Below are positions 9,481 through 20,442 of a stretch of 23,797 nt of DNA, piece by piece. Location of the stretch: positions 26,526-50,322 of the forward strand of contig NWUY0300015827.1 of the NCBI GenBank assembly GCA_004151065.3. The letters run 5' to 3'. This DNA is from Larix sibirica. Taxonomy: Eukaryota > Streptophyta > Pinopsida > Pinales > Pinaceae. The notes under the pieces were generated by a model. It worked only from the letters and a program-made list of their open reading frames with translations, did not search any database and was not told where the DNA came from. Within the stretch, counting starts at the first letter, position 1, and each line of letters begins with the position of its first letter. A program made the translations under genes and the position numbers.

Positions 9481-9807
9481 TGTAATGTCCTTGCCTTCGG
9501 GAAAGCCCTAAACCCCTCATATGGAGTGGGATTGGCATGATAACTGGCAATTGAAGGTTTCCCACAAAGAGATTGCACCAACACACGCTTTGACAAAGGG
9601 ACAAAGCATGCATGGTGCAATAAATCCCTCAACATGACTCTAGCAATATCTTGCACTCTTCCTAATCGACATCAAGAGACTTGGAAAATGAAGGTCGACA
9701 AAGGGACTCAGCGAACGCACTAGGTATGAGGCAAAGTGTGTAAAATTCAACCGAGTAAAGGGTTGAATGATTAGTAAAATTATGTTGATGTATATGTAAC
9801 TTCGGAA
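9481..9807 (+). mobile_element. Truncated 3' LTR of the gypsy element
   Basis: It starts tgtaatgtcc and aligns with the 5' LTR from 5043 through the shared ggttgaatgatt segment near 9760-9771. After that it reads into about 35 bases of unrelated sequence up to the end of the duplication. Only about 290 of some 1,400 LTR bases remain. Confidence 0.75.
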
Positions 9808-9813
9808 TGTATN
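9808..9813. other. Lone N junction at the end of duplication copy 1
   Basis: Copy-1-specific tgtat is followed by a single N (9813), then by gypsy RNase H sequence that starts in mid-domain. The bases read tat on both sides of the N. A lone N at an abrupt change of element type looks like a contig join with unknown or negative gap length rather than one unreadable base. Confidence 0.6.
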
Positions 9814-10310
9814 TATAGATGTCTACTACTCTTTTAAGAATTTGAATTTGAAGTTATTGTTTGAACATTAAAATTAAATGCCAGTCCTGGCCATTTATTT
9901 CAAGTTGAAATAGGGGAAGAGCCGAGAAGAATTGACAACAACCTACTAGATGCCCATTTGTTCAAGGTAAAAGTTGCACTGAAAGAACTAGCATAGATTA
10001 TCTAGTTCTTCCAAGAAGGAAAGGCCCCCTAGTATATGACTGAAAAGAAAAATAAGGTATTGGCACTTAAGGATTCAACCTTTATGCTAATAAATGAGGG
10101 TTTGTACAAAATTATACCAAATGATGTACTGTGATGATGTGCACTTGAACATGAAAGATAAGGTATACAAAAAGAACCACATTTTGGTCTAACAGGGTGT
10201 CACTTTCATGTTGATGCCACAACTAGAAAGATTTTGGTGGACCACCTTAATCAAAGATTGCAAATAAAAGATAAAAAATGTGGCAACTACCAAAGGTTGT
10301 TAATGAACCT
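9814..10310 (+). pseudogene. Ty3/gypsy RNase H end to integrase zinc-binding fragment
   Basis: Just after the N, one plus frame reads C-L-L-L-F-stop-E-F-E-F-E-V-I-V, matching the end of the gypsy RNase H domain. It continues through E-E-P-R-R-I-D-N-N-L-L-D-A-H-L-F to a decayed integrase N-terminal region near 10115-10230, with C-A-L-E-H-E-R, an H-F-G-L-T-G-C-H-F-like segment and A-T-T-R-K-I-L. In intact relatives this is the HHCC zinc-binding domain. Several stops break it and the catalytic DDE core is absent. It is a different element from the one at 5043-9807. Confidence 0.75.
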
Positions 10311-10537
10311 CCACCACCACCTCTAGCCCAGTCACATTCACGACCAACATTGCCAACATTCTAATTTTTCAATCCCAATTCTTCAGTAAACAAACCTTTG
10401 TTGACAAATGTTACCAACAACATCCAGATGGAAGATCCATTAGAAAAAGCAATTTTGTAATTTTAAGATTTTGATTAAATTTGTAATTTTATCTCCTTAG
10501 TTCTTAAGGATGAAGAATATTTTGAAGTTGGGATAAA
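10311..10537 (+). mobile_element. 3' tail of the gypsy fragment before its LTR
   Basis: A proline-coding run (ccaccaccacctc, near 10308) is followed by AT-rich sequence. The last bases, aaggatgaagaatattttgaagttgggataaa, run up to the LTR at 10538 and resemble a decayed polypurine tract. The integrase core and C-terminus are missing, which implies an internal deletion. Confidence 0.5.
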
Positions 10538-10813
10538 TGTTGGAGGAACCTAGTCAACTAGTAAACTAGGCTAGTGATCAACTAATGTAAAGTAATTGAC
10601 CTAGTGGTCAAATCAATCAATTAACCAAGGTAATTTTGACTGTTACAGCTACATAAGGAATGTAAATGTATAAATAGTTATGAATTAAAGAGGATTGTAA
10701 TGACTATCTAAAAATAAGACTACTTAATGTTGGGTTCCTAATTACTCTTTCTCCTCCTATATTTGTATGATTGTAGGATATTTGATATATATTATGTGAT
10801 TGCACTATCAACA
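10538..10813 (+). mobile_element. Complete short LTR (276 bp)
   Basis: It starts TGTTGG and ends TCAACA, giving TGTTG/CAACA terminal inverted repeats typical of LTRs. A TATA-like tataaata lies at 10669-10676. It follows the gypsy fragment in the correct order and is not followed by a primer-binding site, so it is best read as the 3' LTR of that element. Its last 177 bases lie inside duplication copy 2 and match 1-177. Confidence 0.7.
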
Positions 10814-11024
10814 ATTGCTTGTGTAATTCCACAAATTACAACAATACCCCTTCCTAAAAAGCAAAAATTTCAACTTAGTTATTAGTGATTTATCCTAATC
10901 TGTATACAAAAGTTGTTTCCTAATTTCCTTTGGACTTAAAGATTACCCCATACTTACCACCCCTTATGTTAAGATTTATTTTAATAGCAGTAAAAATAAT
11001 TTAGAAAAAACACACAAATATATT

Positions 11025-11211
11025 AGTGGGCCTAATGGTTAAGAACATGTGTTTCCTCCTAGGAGGTCATAGGTTCAAATCCAAAGGGGGACATGGTATG
11101 TACACCTCAGTAGACTCTAGCACTTACATCGCTGGGGGTCCCTTGTCCCGCAAACAAGGGTGTCTCATAAACCAAATTTGGTGTCTGGCTTGGCTGCGAT
11201 CTAAAAAATAA
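11025..11211 (+). mobile_element. SINE copy a, second duplicate
   Basis: This is the duplicate of 389-575 (offset 10636). I saw no difference. Confidence 0.8.
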
Positions 11212-11325
11212 ATTATTATTATTATAGATAAGAAATTTCAATAATAATATTTTATATATACATATGAAAAATTAAAAACAATTTTTTTATTAAATTAATT
11301 GATACAATTCTATACTAATTTAATC

Positions 11326-11446
11326 TAAAATTAATGCATACATCAAAGATTTTCTAACCAAAATCTATTTCTTAAAAACTTCACTAAGATACCTATTTAT
11401 TTATATTAGAGACTAGTTAATATTTTTAATTTAAAATATACCATTA
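11326..11446. repeat. Diverged direct repeat unit A, second duplicate
   Basis: This is the duplicate of 690-810. Its partner unit is at about 11721-11836. Confidence 0.5.
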
Positions 11447-11472
11447 ATACTAATAATAAGAATCTATTTTTA

Positions 11473-11656
11473 AGCTCACAACCAAGCTAGACACCAACTT
11501 GGTGTATGGGACTCTTTTGTTTGTGAGACAAGGGCCCCCCTCTGTGCAGTAATGTAATTGCCAAAGTTTACAGAGGTGTACATACCTACTCCCTTCCAAA
11601 TTTGAACCTATGACCTTCAAAAATAAACACATATTCTTAACTGTTAGACAACTCAG
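11473..11656 (-). mobile_element. SINE copy b, second duplicate
   Basis: This is the duplicate of 837-1020, in the same inverted orientation relative to the SINE at 11025-11211. I saw no difference. Confidence 0.75.
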
Positions 11657-11720
11657 ACTGTACTAATAATGAACAATGCTTAATTAAAATTATTTAACAT
11701 ATTCTTTGCCAATTTAACCT

Positions 11721-11836
11721 TAAATTACTGCATACACACCAACAATCCCCTGACCAAAATCCATATCTTAAAAACTTGTCCCTAAGCTACCTATATATCG
11801 AAGAGAGAGTAGCCATTATTTTTAAAATATACAATT
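11721..11836. repeat. Diverged direct repeat unit B, second duplicate
   Basis: This is the duplicate of 1085-1200. Confidence 0.5.
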
Positions 11837-11840
11837 ATAT

Positions 11841-13504
11841 GATGGGTTTGTCTTATCTTCACATCAGTCCACTAACTTTAACACAAGTGAGTTATTTTTG
11901 TGAACATGAAACATAAGAGACGAAGTGACCTTTAAAAGTTGTCATCGCATTAGTTTATGAAGCACATGTAAACTATACGATTGAATAATATATAAAAATT
12001 CCTGTTGCAATTTTTTTATTAAAATGGTGTTGGTAAATCAAAGCATATAATATACCAGGTAGAATGAAGTATATAAAAATATTTGAAAATGACTTATTTA
12101 TCAAAATAAAAAATAATTGAGAATTCTACCAACCCAATATTAAATATGTAATTAAGAGAATTGTACTTCGATTGTACAAAAAGATATTTCAAAATTGAAG
12201 GCGTGTCTTATAGAATGATCACTCTCGAATTCTAAAGACATTAAGTCAAGAACATAAATTAATTAATCACATTGTAAAAATACCTACTTGCCAAAGTTGT
12301 ATGGTAGGTGTCCTAGAAAGCTAGAAAAGACTAACCAATTTATTACCAGTAGACTTTAGATATATAGTTGCACGTGTATCTGTGTGAAAAAGGTTAACTT
12401 TGTTAGATGGAAGTACATTGATTCAAATTTTACATGGATTAAGGAGAACCCATGTGAAGTTTGCATTAGAAAGTGGGTAGATTCTTCACATTCCCACATG
12501 GGGGTGTCCAACAGGTCCGTTCCAAAATAAAGTTGTATTTCGGGTCAATAGGGCAAGAAATGAATGAACCCCATCATGAAGTTTTGACATTGTGGGTTGT
12601 TGCGATGAGGAAAAAAGTTTCATAGTTGTGAGATTAGATGTTTTGTGGACACTGTGAAAGGTATCAACATTTATGCATCATTGGAATTGGTCGTGCAAGG
12701 TGACCTTGATGGGAGCCCACGTATTGTGAATAGTTAGTGAACAACAAAAACAATGTTATCATGTAAATGCTTGGGATGTGATTTGATTTTGAGTTGGCTT
12801 CACTCGAGTGTAGCTTTATGTAATAATGTGATAACTAAACCTATGCTCAAACAATGGAACATGATAATCATAATCATGGTTGGAAGCAGTATATTGCTTT
12901 GTAGGTTTTATTCCCAGTGTTTTTGTGTAGCAATTTCTTGTTTGATGTAGATACAAACAAAACTCAAGTAAAAAAGTGGAAGAATAGTAAACTCAATTAG
13001 TTAAAGGATTCAACTATATATTATTAGTTTTTTTTATTTTAATGAAGGATGTAAAAATATTTGAAATGATGACTTTTGTAAATAATCCTTTACATTATTG
13101 GACATGTCTCGTGTTGATATTGATACAATCATGATTAAGGAACCATCATTTTCATTGTTGGTTTCCATATTTGGTTACTCCCTTGGGAGGTTGAAGTGTA
13201 AAAATAGTTCATATAATTTGGATCATCAAAAGGAACTGAATTTATCTTAATTTTGAATTTAGGTTTATTTCAACTCTGGATTTTTCAAGTGCTCGAAGGG
13301 ATCAAAACCCTCAAAGTCAAACATTTTTTAGAGTGTAAAAATTTGATGTTCATACCTTAAAATTAAGATGAACCTAAGCTAGTTTATTGATATTCTTTGA
13401 ATTTTAACACACACACACCAACATATAAGTAAGAAGGAACTTTATATTATATCCACAAAATAAAAAAGTAGTACATAAACAGTTAAGAGGTCACTAGATC
13501 GAAC
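11841..13504. other. AT-rich stretch, second duplicate
   Basis: This is the duplicate of 1205-2870. It contains the only indel found between the copies: gtgatagtta at 1251-1260 reads gtgagtta here, near 11887-11894. Confidence 0.5.
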
Positions 13505-13623
13505 CTCCTGGACCATAAGCATAACTAAAACCTGCAAATCCTAGGGACTGTATGGACAACCAGCATGGCTGAGGACATATTACCTAGTGTAATGGGTACC
13601 ATCCCGATAATGTATCTAGACAA

Positions 13624-14689
13624 AATTAACAAACTAACCCTGCCAATCTATTGTCATGACCAAAAAACAAAAAGCATGTCCTACCCAGCCTATGGACCAG
13701 AATCGCCTTTGAGTTCCCCATTTCGCGTGACTGAGAGAAGTTGGAGAGGCGCTCCCAACACAATCGCATACCATGGAGAGGTGGAGCATAAATTTTTAAC
13801 CATATCAAGACTGGCGTTGGAAAAACTAATATCGTCTAGACGATAATTGAGCTGGTCCATTTTGAAATCCAAATTCTGGATAACATGACGAGCTTGAAAA
13901 ATGAGATCCCATTGTGCCTCCATGATACCATCCCTCAACTCCATGCAATTTCCATTTTCTGTGCCTAAAGGCGTCACCTGCACTGCATCATTCTCTGCTA
14001 CCTGCTAAACCCACTTATTATCATCATCAATATTACCATGGGCTAGTGACGGGGGTGTCGTGGGCTGGAAGATGAGGGAATTGCCATGCCCAATAAACCA
14101 TTCGAATTGGAAACACCACACATTGGAGCCTAAGCAAACCATCCTCGAGTCCTTAGAGCCAGAGTCTGAGACTGAAGAAAGGGACGAAGAGTCCATTGAG
14201 GATGAAGAAGAAATCACCTCTTCAACCTGGGTACCGAGTTGAACAGGACGAGATCCAGCAGCATGACCAGCATGACGAGACTCCCACGAACACGTAAGCG
14301 AGTCATTAGGAGAGAATAGACAGTCGGAATGGCCTTTGCATATAGATTACTAGAAGCATATTCCCCATTTATGTCCCATTTGAAGACCTCATAAATGCCA
14401 CACGCGAGAGGAACCTGCCGATAGAGAACGAAACTGGCCTTCCAACCCATCTCGCCATTACCACCCTTCAATATCCCTTTTAATGCACAAGATGGAGGCC
14501 AAGTCTCAGTTCGATCGGGGAGCAGACGATCCAAAAAAGGAAGCATGGGAGGGAACATCAAATTAAATGAAGCACTTAACAACTTGCATGGCTGGGCAGG
14601 GTGCAATGTATGTCTCCAGGCGCCTCCCGCCCGCCCACACCATCACCATTTGTCTCATTCCCATCAACAGATGTCACCCCATCCGGGGA
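13624..14689 (-). pseudogene. Unknown protein-coding remnant, second duplicate
   Basis: This is the duplicate of 2990-4055, with the same frames, frameshift and stop. The one substitution (14446 C against 3812 T) changes Asp to Gly in the 130-codon frame (14606 to 14214). The shared frameshift and stop show the frame was already broken before the copies separated. Confidence 0.45.
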
Positions 14690-14788
14690 ACTTAAATTAT
14701 ATTATTAATATTGTTTTGTGAATACATTACATGTCTACATGCATTCTAGAATGCGTTCCTCTGGGTAACTATTTTTTTTTAAATTATT

Positions 14789-14979
14789 ATGAACTAATGA
14801 CTTAAAAGTACACATGTTTCTTCCTTGAAGATCATAGGTTTGAATTTGAAAGGGGGATAAGGTATGTACACCTCCATAGACCAAACATTGAAATCACTTT
14901 GCAGAAGGGGTTCATTGTCCCATAAACTAGAGTGTCTTAGACATCAAATTAGTGTATGGCTAGGTCATGACTATAAAAT
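14789..14979 (+). mobile_element. SINE copy c, second duplicate
   Basis: This is the duplicate of 4155-4345. I saw no difference. Confidence 0.7.
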
Positions 14980-15676
14980 TAAATTATTACCAATTTTTAT
15001 ATTACACTTGTTAAATTCAATTAATTTATAATCCAAGATTTTACACTATTGAATGAGATGTAAAACTTAAAAGTAATAATTAAAATGAAAGAAACATATT
15101 TATAATTTTAAAAAATTACAATAATAAAATAAAACAATGTAGATACATCTCAACCTTGATTTTTAAGCACATAGAGGCTTGATCTTAGTTAATTAACACA
15201 ACAACGCCTCCATAAACGATAACCCAAAGGAAGTTACTTATTTTGTTTTTACAAGCACTAAATCAAAGAGAAATAATATTTTCTACGAACAAAAAATAAA
15301 TGTCCATTTATATGTATGTGCTTTGTGTACATGATCAATATAATTTCCATTCCATTAAATCTTTGAATATAAATGATTTTTTGGGGAAAAAACTAAATCA
15401 CTATCCCTAAATTGAATCCTTTAGCAAACAAAGGTCCCATCACACACACACATATATATATATTCGACATCATGAAATATATTTATTTTAATTATTGGAT
15501 TCATTGATTTATCAAGGGGAGAGTGTGGATTTCCACATGATTAGATGGCTCCAACCGAAACCCCTTTGAAACTTATACAATTTGTGGACATGTGCTAAGC
15601 CTAATTAATAATGAAGGGAAACCAACTCCAACTCTTTGATGATGGGGAACCTAACTCAGGTTTGTCAAACACCAAC
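14980..15676. other. AT-rich stretch with microsatellite, second duplicate
   Basis: This is the duplicate of 4346-5042. The microsatellite lies at about 15440-15464, with T at 15440 and G at 15466 in place of C and A. Confidence 0.5.
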
Positions 15677-17093
15677 TATAATGTCCCTTCCTTTGGGTAG
15701 GCACTGAACCCCATCAAGGGCCACTCCAATAGAGCAAGCTTGGCATGGTAGTTAGCAACTGAAGGTTGGCACGAAAAGATGGCACCAACACGTGCTTTGA
15801 TAGAGTGACAAGGCATGCATGGCGTGGGAAATCCCCAAACATGACTCTGAAAAGAACCTGCACTCTACTTAATTGGCATCGAGAGACATGGTAAGCAAAG
15901 GTCAACGAAGGGACTCAGTGGATGCACTAGGAATGAGGCAAAGTGTGCAGCACTCGACCAAGTAAAGGATTGAATGATTGGGAGAAAGCACTTCTACCCG
16001 ATTGACATAAGCATGCATGGAAGATTGGAGTGGTAGTGCTACAAGGCTAAATGGGTGCAAGGCATGGTATTCAAAGTCACAACAAAGGAGTTCAACTAGA
16101 AAGCTTGTCGATTGGCTTGAAAATTGACAAGGGTGGCATGAGGCGTGACCAAGTGGAAGACCAAATTGACAATTACAAGGGGTTATTATACCCATTGGTA
16201 TGATTAGTAAGATCAAGCATGAAACTGTGTCCACTTTGCAACTAGAGGGGCCTTTACAACTAGGCCATGGTAAATTTGGGTCCACATCACCTTGGATGAT
16301 GGAAGGGTGTGTCTAGTTGGTGAGGTTAGCAAGAGGAATTTGGAAAGTATAAAGAGGAGGTGAGCCAAGTGCAAGAGGCATGATGGAGGAGTCATCCAAA
16401 AAAGAGAAACTTTAAGGATTTTCAAGCTCTACAATGAAGGGTTTCCTGAAGAAAAAACACTCCACGAAAGCTAAGGCACAAGGTTAAGCTTGGGAATTGG
16501 AAGAGTTGTTGCCGCTGCTGAGGTTATTGGAGAACAATATTTTCATGTAGCGGACTTGCAAGGAGAGAGAAAGGTCTTGTAAGGAAGCAAGGTGGCAAGG
16601 GGCGAGCAACATCTAGGCTTATTTGGTTATTGTAAAAGGATTGCAACCTAGTTTTGAATGTTCCTTTGTATTGAGGTTGCAACCTTGCGCCAAATCTCAT
16701 CCATTGTACTATATATTTATATTCTTTAGTAATAAATCTTGATGTCAGTTGGTTTGGGTGTCAAACACTTGTGTTGTGTGGTTGTTGCTTGCTTCCATTT
16801 GTGTTAATTGTAAAATGGTTAAGTGTAACAAATCTTAAGTAAGACACAACACTAAATGGTTTTTAAGTCCATGGTTGGGTGTGGGTAGTTTGTTAAACAG
16901 AGTTTTTAGGTCTAGCGAACTTGTAGCCTAGAGTGGAGGTATGGGTGATCTATAAGTGAAGAAGCATAATTTACTAGCAAGTAGCTATATGTGGCTAAGT
17001 CCCCGTGCCAAAATTCAAGTGGTTTCGCACGATGGCTAGGGACTAAAAAGAAAAATTCAAGACTAAGAGGGTGCATGCCCTAGCATTTTGACA
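15677..17093 (+). mobile_element. 5' LTR, second duplicate
   Basis: This is the duplicate of 5043-6459. The only substitution noticed is at 16190. Confidence 0.8.
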
Positions 17094-17234
17094 ATTGGTA
17101 TCAAAGCCAAAATTATAGTGTGATGTAGCTCTTCATAACTGCCCTTGATGTGATAGTTGGTACCATATCTAGAAGTGAAGTTTCGACAAAGCTCTTCACA
17201 ATTGTCCCTATTGTGACAATTAGTATCAAAGCTT
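17090..17234 (+). repeat. PBS-containing tandem repeat, second duplicate
   Basis: This is the duplicate of 6456-6600. The primer-binding site tggtatcaaagc is at 17096-17107. Confidence 0.75.
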
Positions 17235-17839
17235 AGTTTGGGAACTCTTCATCTATTTTCAGTGAGAAAAGTTGGTTTCAATAGCCATGGAGGTTGGTTT
17301 GTGAAGTGTTGTCATTTCTATAGGTAGGTTGCAAAGCTAAGGGTCTAAGATGGTGCATTCTAGAGCTACTCATGCAGCAATAGTTTTGGGAAAAATTGAC
17401 ACTCCTTAAAATGGTTCAACAAAATAACAAGCTTCAACAACAAACCAAACAAGAATTTCCTAAAGTCATCCTAGTCTACCCATAATCGACTAGTCTACCC
17501 AAAATAGATCGAAGTAGTCCATTCTACCTAGAATCAACAAAGCATTGTTTTGGACAATGTTGGCTACGTGCAAGAAAGGGTCACTTGAAAAGTGATGTAT
17601 GGAACATAATATTTCACCAAGGACTTGGTGGAGTGGTAAGTAAATACTTTGTTTTTTCAATTATGCACATAACAAGTTATTCTTTCAGCTAGTGAAGTAG
17701 TGTTGAAGTAAGAAACAATGGGGCAACATTGAGTGGCAAGTTCAACACAAGGAAATAATTCAAAGACAACACTTGGTGTAACTGATGTGAAACGAAAAAG
17801 AGAAAAGGCTTAAAGAATTGGGTAACAGTCTTTTCGGAT

Positions 17840-18294
17840 GTGTCAATGTATAAATATGGACAATGCAAGGGAATAGACTTTGAAGGCAAGGTGGATGTTC
17901 ATGTAGGTCAACTTGAAATAGTTGCAACAAGTGGATGTGAGCTAACTCAAGCACTCTCGGTAAGTTGGAAGCAAATCAACATGTGGGTAGATACCTTAAT
18001 GTGTAGGTTGCAGGCATTGAATGATCAAGCATAGGTTAATTTGCAACCAAAGTTGGGATCCATTCAAGAAGTAGAGGATGCCAAAAATGATGGACTCATT
18101 GTAGAAAAGAAGGCACAATAATTCCCTAAGTATGAAGGTAAGAGGACCTTGTCCTTCTTTTGCAAACATGACCACTTAGTAAAAGATTGTGCATTGAGGG
18201 AGAGACTGAAAACCTTGATAGAATGTCAAGGGCATCGATATTTGGAGGCATAGTTGTAGGTTATGAGTGCCCCAAGAGAAAATTTGGGCAAGTT
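17840..18294 (+). pseudogene. gag remnant, second duplicate
   Basis: This is the duplicate of 7206-7660. At 18170 the knuckle codon reads gac (Asp) instead of aac (Asn). The in-frame stops are the same. Confidence 0.7.
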
Positions 18295-18333
18295 CATGAC
18301 AAAAAGTTGAGAACAAGCATTGCAAGGTGAAGG

Positions 18334-18659
18334 AAGAAATGTAATTTTCCTTGCGAATGTGATAGTGAGTGGGATGAGAGCGGTGGTCTTGGTAGACACC
18401 TATTCAACCCACAACGTCATTAGTGAACATACTGTGAAAGGCCTTCATTGTGAGACAAAGATAGCAAAACCCTATATAAGGTAGTAAAATCATTAGCGAA
18501 GGAAGCCGTAGGAGTGGTTTGTTCAACACTATTGAAGGTTGGGGATTGATTTGGCATTTTGGATTTAACAATTGTTCCCTTAGATGATCAAAAACTCATC
18601 TTAGGACAAGATTTTCTAAGGTTGTCTAAAACCATCCTCATACCCCATAAGGGTTTTTT
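18334..18659 (+). pseudogene. Protease remnant, second duplicate
   Basis: This is the duplicate of 7700-8025, with the same D-T-Y in place of D-T-G. Confidence 0.8.
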
Positions 18660-18673
18660 TTTTTCTCAAATGA

Positions 18674-20102
18674 GACTCAATTTTAACTAGGAGGAAGTTG
18701 GAATTGACCATCACATGGATTTCATTAGTAAGACTAACTAAATTGGGTGCACTTCAGCAGGAAAATATGACAACATTGCACAACAACAACAATAAGAGAA
18801 GGGTTTGGGAAAATTGACCTTGGGCATGAAGGATGAAGAAGTTCACATGAGGAGTAGGTTGGCAACCTGCAACACTCTGGGTAGTGTGTTGGAGGAGGAA
18901 TTCCAAGAGATCGCTAAGTGTTCAATTAAAAACAAGTCACAAGCATTGGGCATAGTTAGTGCATAGGAGTTTCAAGTGACAGTTCAATTAAAGTTAGGTT
19001 TGGTAGACCTAAGTTCATGACCAACAGCTTTCAACATGATAGTGTTTAATTTGGAGAGTGCAGTTCAAGTCATGTTTCGGTTGGTTTACAAAACATAGAG
19101 GAAGTTGTTGAGGAGGCCCAACCACCTATTAAGAGGTTAAGCAAGTCACCAAAGAGGCGATCCAAGAAGAAAAGTGACGAGTAGGAAAAGGTGGATCTGT
19201 GGTCCCTTTGTCAACAACAAAGGAAGTCATACATCACTCAGGAAACGATGAAGAGTTGTGGATCTCAATGTGTGTAACATGGGAGTATGGACATGCTTGT
19301 AAGTGGATCTTAGGCGAAGACTACCAAGTGACACCATAAGAGCGGGTTGTGTTTACAGGCAATATTCCTCCATAATTGGGCATGAATATGTTTAATGACG
19401 ATGAAAAAAGAAGTGAAAGGTGTGATTACAGTAGCTCAACCTACTTTCTCCCTTCTTGATTAGATGAATTTGCTTTGGTAACCCATTGTTTGAGTGAGGG
19501 GCAATGGGCATGTGGGTGCCAAGATATTGGTGCCTTAGTGAAAATGAAGAAAACTTGGAAAAATTTATGTTGAGTTGAGGTGGTAATTTAACGGTTGAAG
19601 ATAGGAGGTGTCTTCCTTGCTCGAAGAAGTTGCATAGGAGACTTAATTGTATATAGAATTGACTCTTTCAAGCATGAAGAAGTACATTGTCTAGGCACAA
19701 TTGTTGGAATGATCACTCGACTAAGTCCAAGGCATGGGTGTCATTACAGTGTACAGGAGCATGGAAACATTGGTTGATGATGGATGCAACAGCAAGTCAA
19801 GAATGTGCAGCATTGGGTAGTGGCTTAGCCCTCTTGTGAAAAACTAAGTGAAACTCGGCATAGGATCCTAGGGCATTGCCGAAATAGTGCCAAGAAGAAG
19901 TTATTCAAAGCAGTCTACTCTTGGGGACAAAACAACCAAGGGTGAAGTGAGCGCAACATGGCAGGATGGCACATGTTCATAACAAGCAAGTTGGAGTTAG
20001 CCTGGTAGTCACTTTGATGACTTTGGGTAGAGAGAGGATGGAAAATACACTTGCGAGAATGACATGAGTTCTTTCCAAGTTGTTGAGGATGGAAACACAT
20101 TG
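18674..20102 (+). other. Unassigned internal region of the gypsy element, second duplicate
   Basis: This is the duplicate of 8040-9468. It differs at 19277 (gta-gca becomes gta-aca, Ala to Thr in the frame discussed there) and at 19857. Confidence 0.45.
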
Positions 20103-20114
20103 AGTGGGGGAGGA

Positions 20115-20441
20115 TGTAATGTCCTTGCCTTCGGGAAAGCCCTAAACCCCTCATATGGAGTGGGATTGGCATGATAACTGGCAATTGAAGGTTTCCCACA
20201 AAGAGATTGCACCAACACACGCTTTGACAAAGGGACAAAGCATGCATGGTGCAATAAATCCCTCAACATGACTCTAGCAATATCTTGCACTCTTCCTAAT
20301 CGACATCAAGAGACTTGGAAAATGAAGGTCGACAAAGGGACTCAGCGAACGCACTAGGTATGAGGCAAAGTGTGTAAAATTCAACCGAGTAAAGGGTTGA
20401 ATGATTAGTAAAATTATGTTGATGTATATGTAACTTCGGAA
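20115..20441 (+). mobile_element. Truncated 3' LTR, second duplicate
   Basis: This is the duplicate of 9481-9807, preceded by the same polypurine tract at 20103-20114. It ends at the last shared base of the duplication. Confidence 0.75.
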
Positions 20442-20442
20442 N
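20442..20442. other. Lone N junction at the end of duplication copy 2
   Basis: The N follows cggaa, the last shared bases, and precedes copia reverse-transcriptase sequence that starts in mid-domain. It lies at the homologous position of base 9808, five bases before the matching N of copy 1. Confidence 0.6.

Larger units (their letters stand above)
1..9807. repeat. Large direct duplication, copy 1
   Basis: This block is repeated at 10637-20441. The offset is 10636 up to about 1254 and 10634 after it, because copy 2 lacks two bases near 1254-1256. By-eye comparison found only seven substitutions (3812, 4806, 4832, 5556, 7536, 8643, 9223 in copy-1 coordinates). Homology stops after base 9807, five bases before a lone N at 9813. 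The left limit is unknown because homology already runs at base 1. Everything inside is shared: three SINEs, an LTR end, a GC-richer unknown block and a decayed gypsy element. It may be a recent segmental duplication or two haplotype contigs joined in one scaffold. Confidence 0.97.
5043..9807 (+). mobile_element. Decayed, rearranged Ty3/gypsy LTR retrotransposon
   Basis: The structure in order is: 5' LTR (5043 to about 6459), tRNA-Met-type primer-binding site (6462), gag remnant, protease remnant, an unassigned stretch lacking recognisable RT, RNase H and integrase, polypurine tract (9469-9480) and the start of a 3' LTR (9481 to about 9772). The two LTR starts align over about 290 bases with many differences, so the insertion is old. 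Gag and protease are read in one frame with several stops. The element could not have moved by itself. It breaks off at the end of the duplication. Confidence 0.85.
10637..20441. repeat. Large direct duplication, copy 2
   Basis: This is the second copy of bases 1-9807, 9805 bp long and about 99.9% identical. It follows an 829-bp spacer that holds a gypsy fragment and the first part of an LTR. The last shared base is 20441; the next base is N and then copia reverse-transcriptase sequence begins. Sequence left of 10637 (LTR start and gypsy tail) cannot be compared with copy 1 because the window begins there, so the true duplicated unit may be longer. Confidence 0.97.
15677..20441 (+). mobile_element. 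Decayed Ty3/gypsy element, second duplicate
   Basis: This is the duplicate of 5043-9807 with the same truncation, stops and missing RT/integrase. Four substitutions were seen: 16190 A for G, 18170 G for A, 19277 A for G and 19857 G for A. Being broken identically, the two copies are one insertion that was later duplicated or represented twice, not two transposition events. Confidence 0.85.

Noticed and set aside
9281-9656. Minus-strand frames of 93 and 110 codons
   Set aside because: They run antisense across the polypurine tract and 3' LTR of the gypsy element, with no protein motif.
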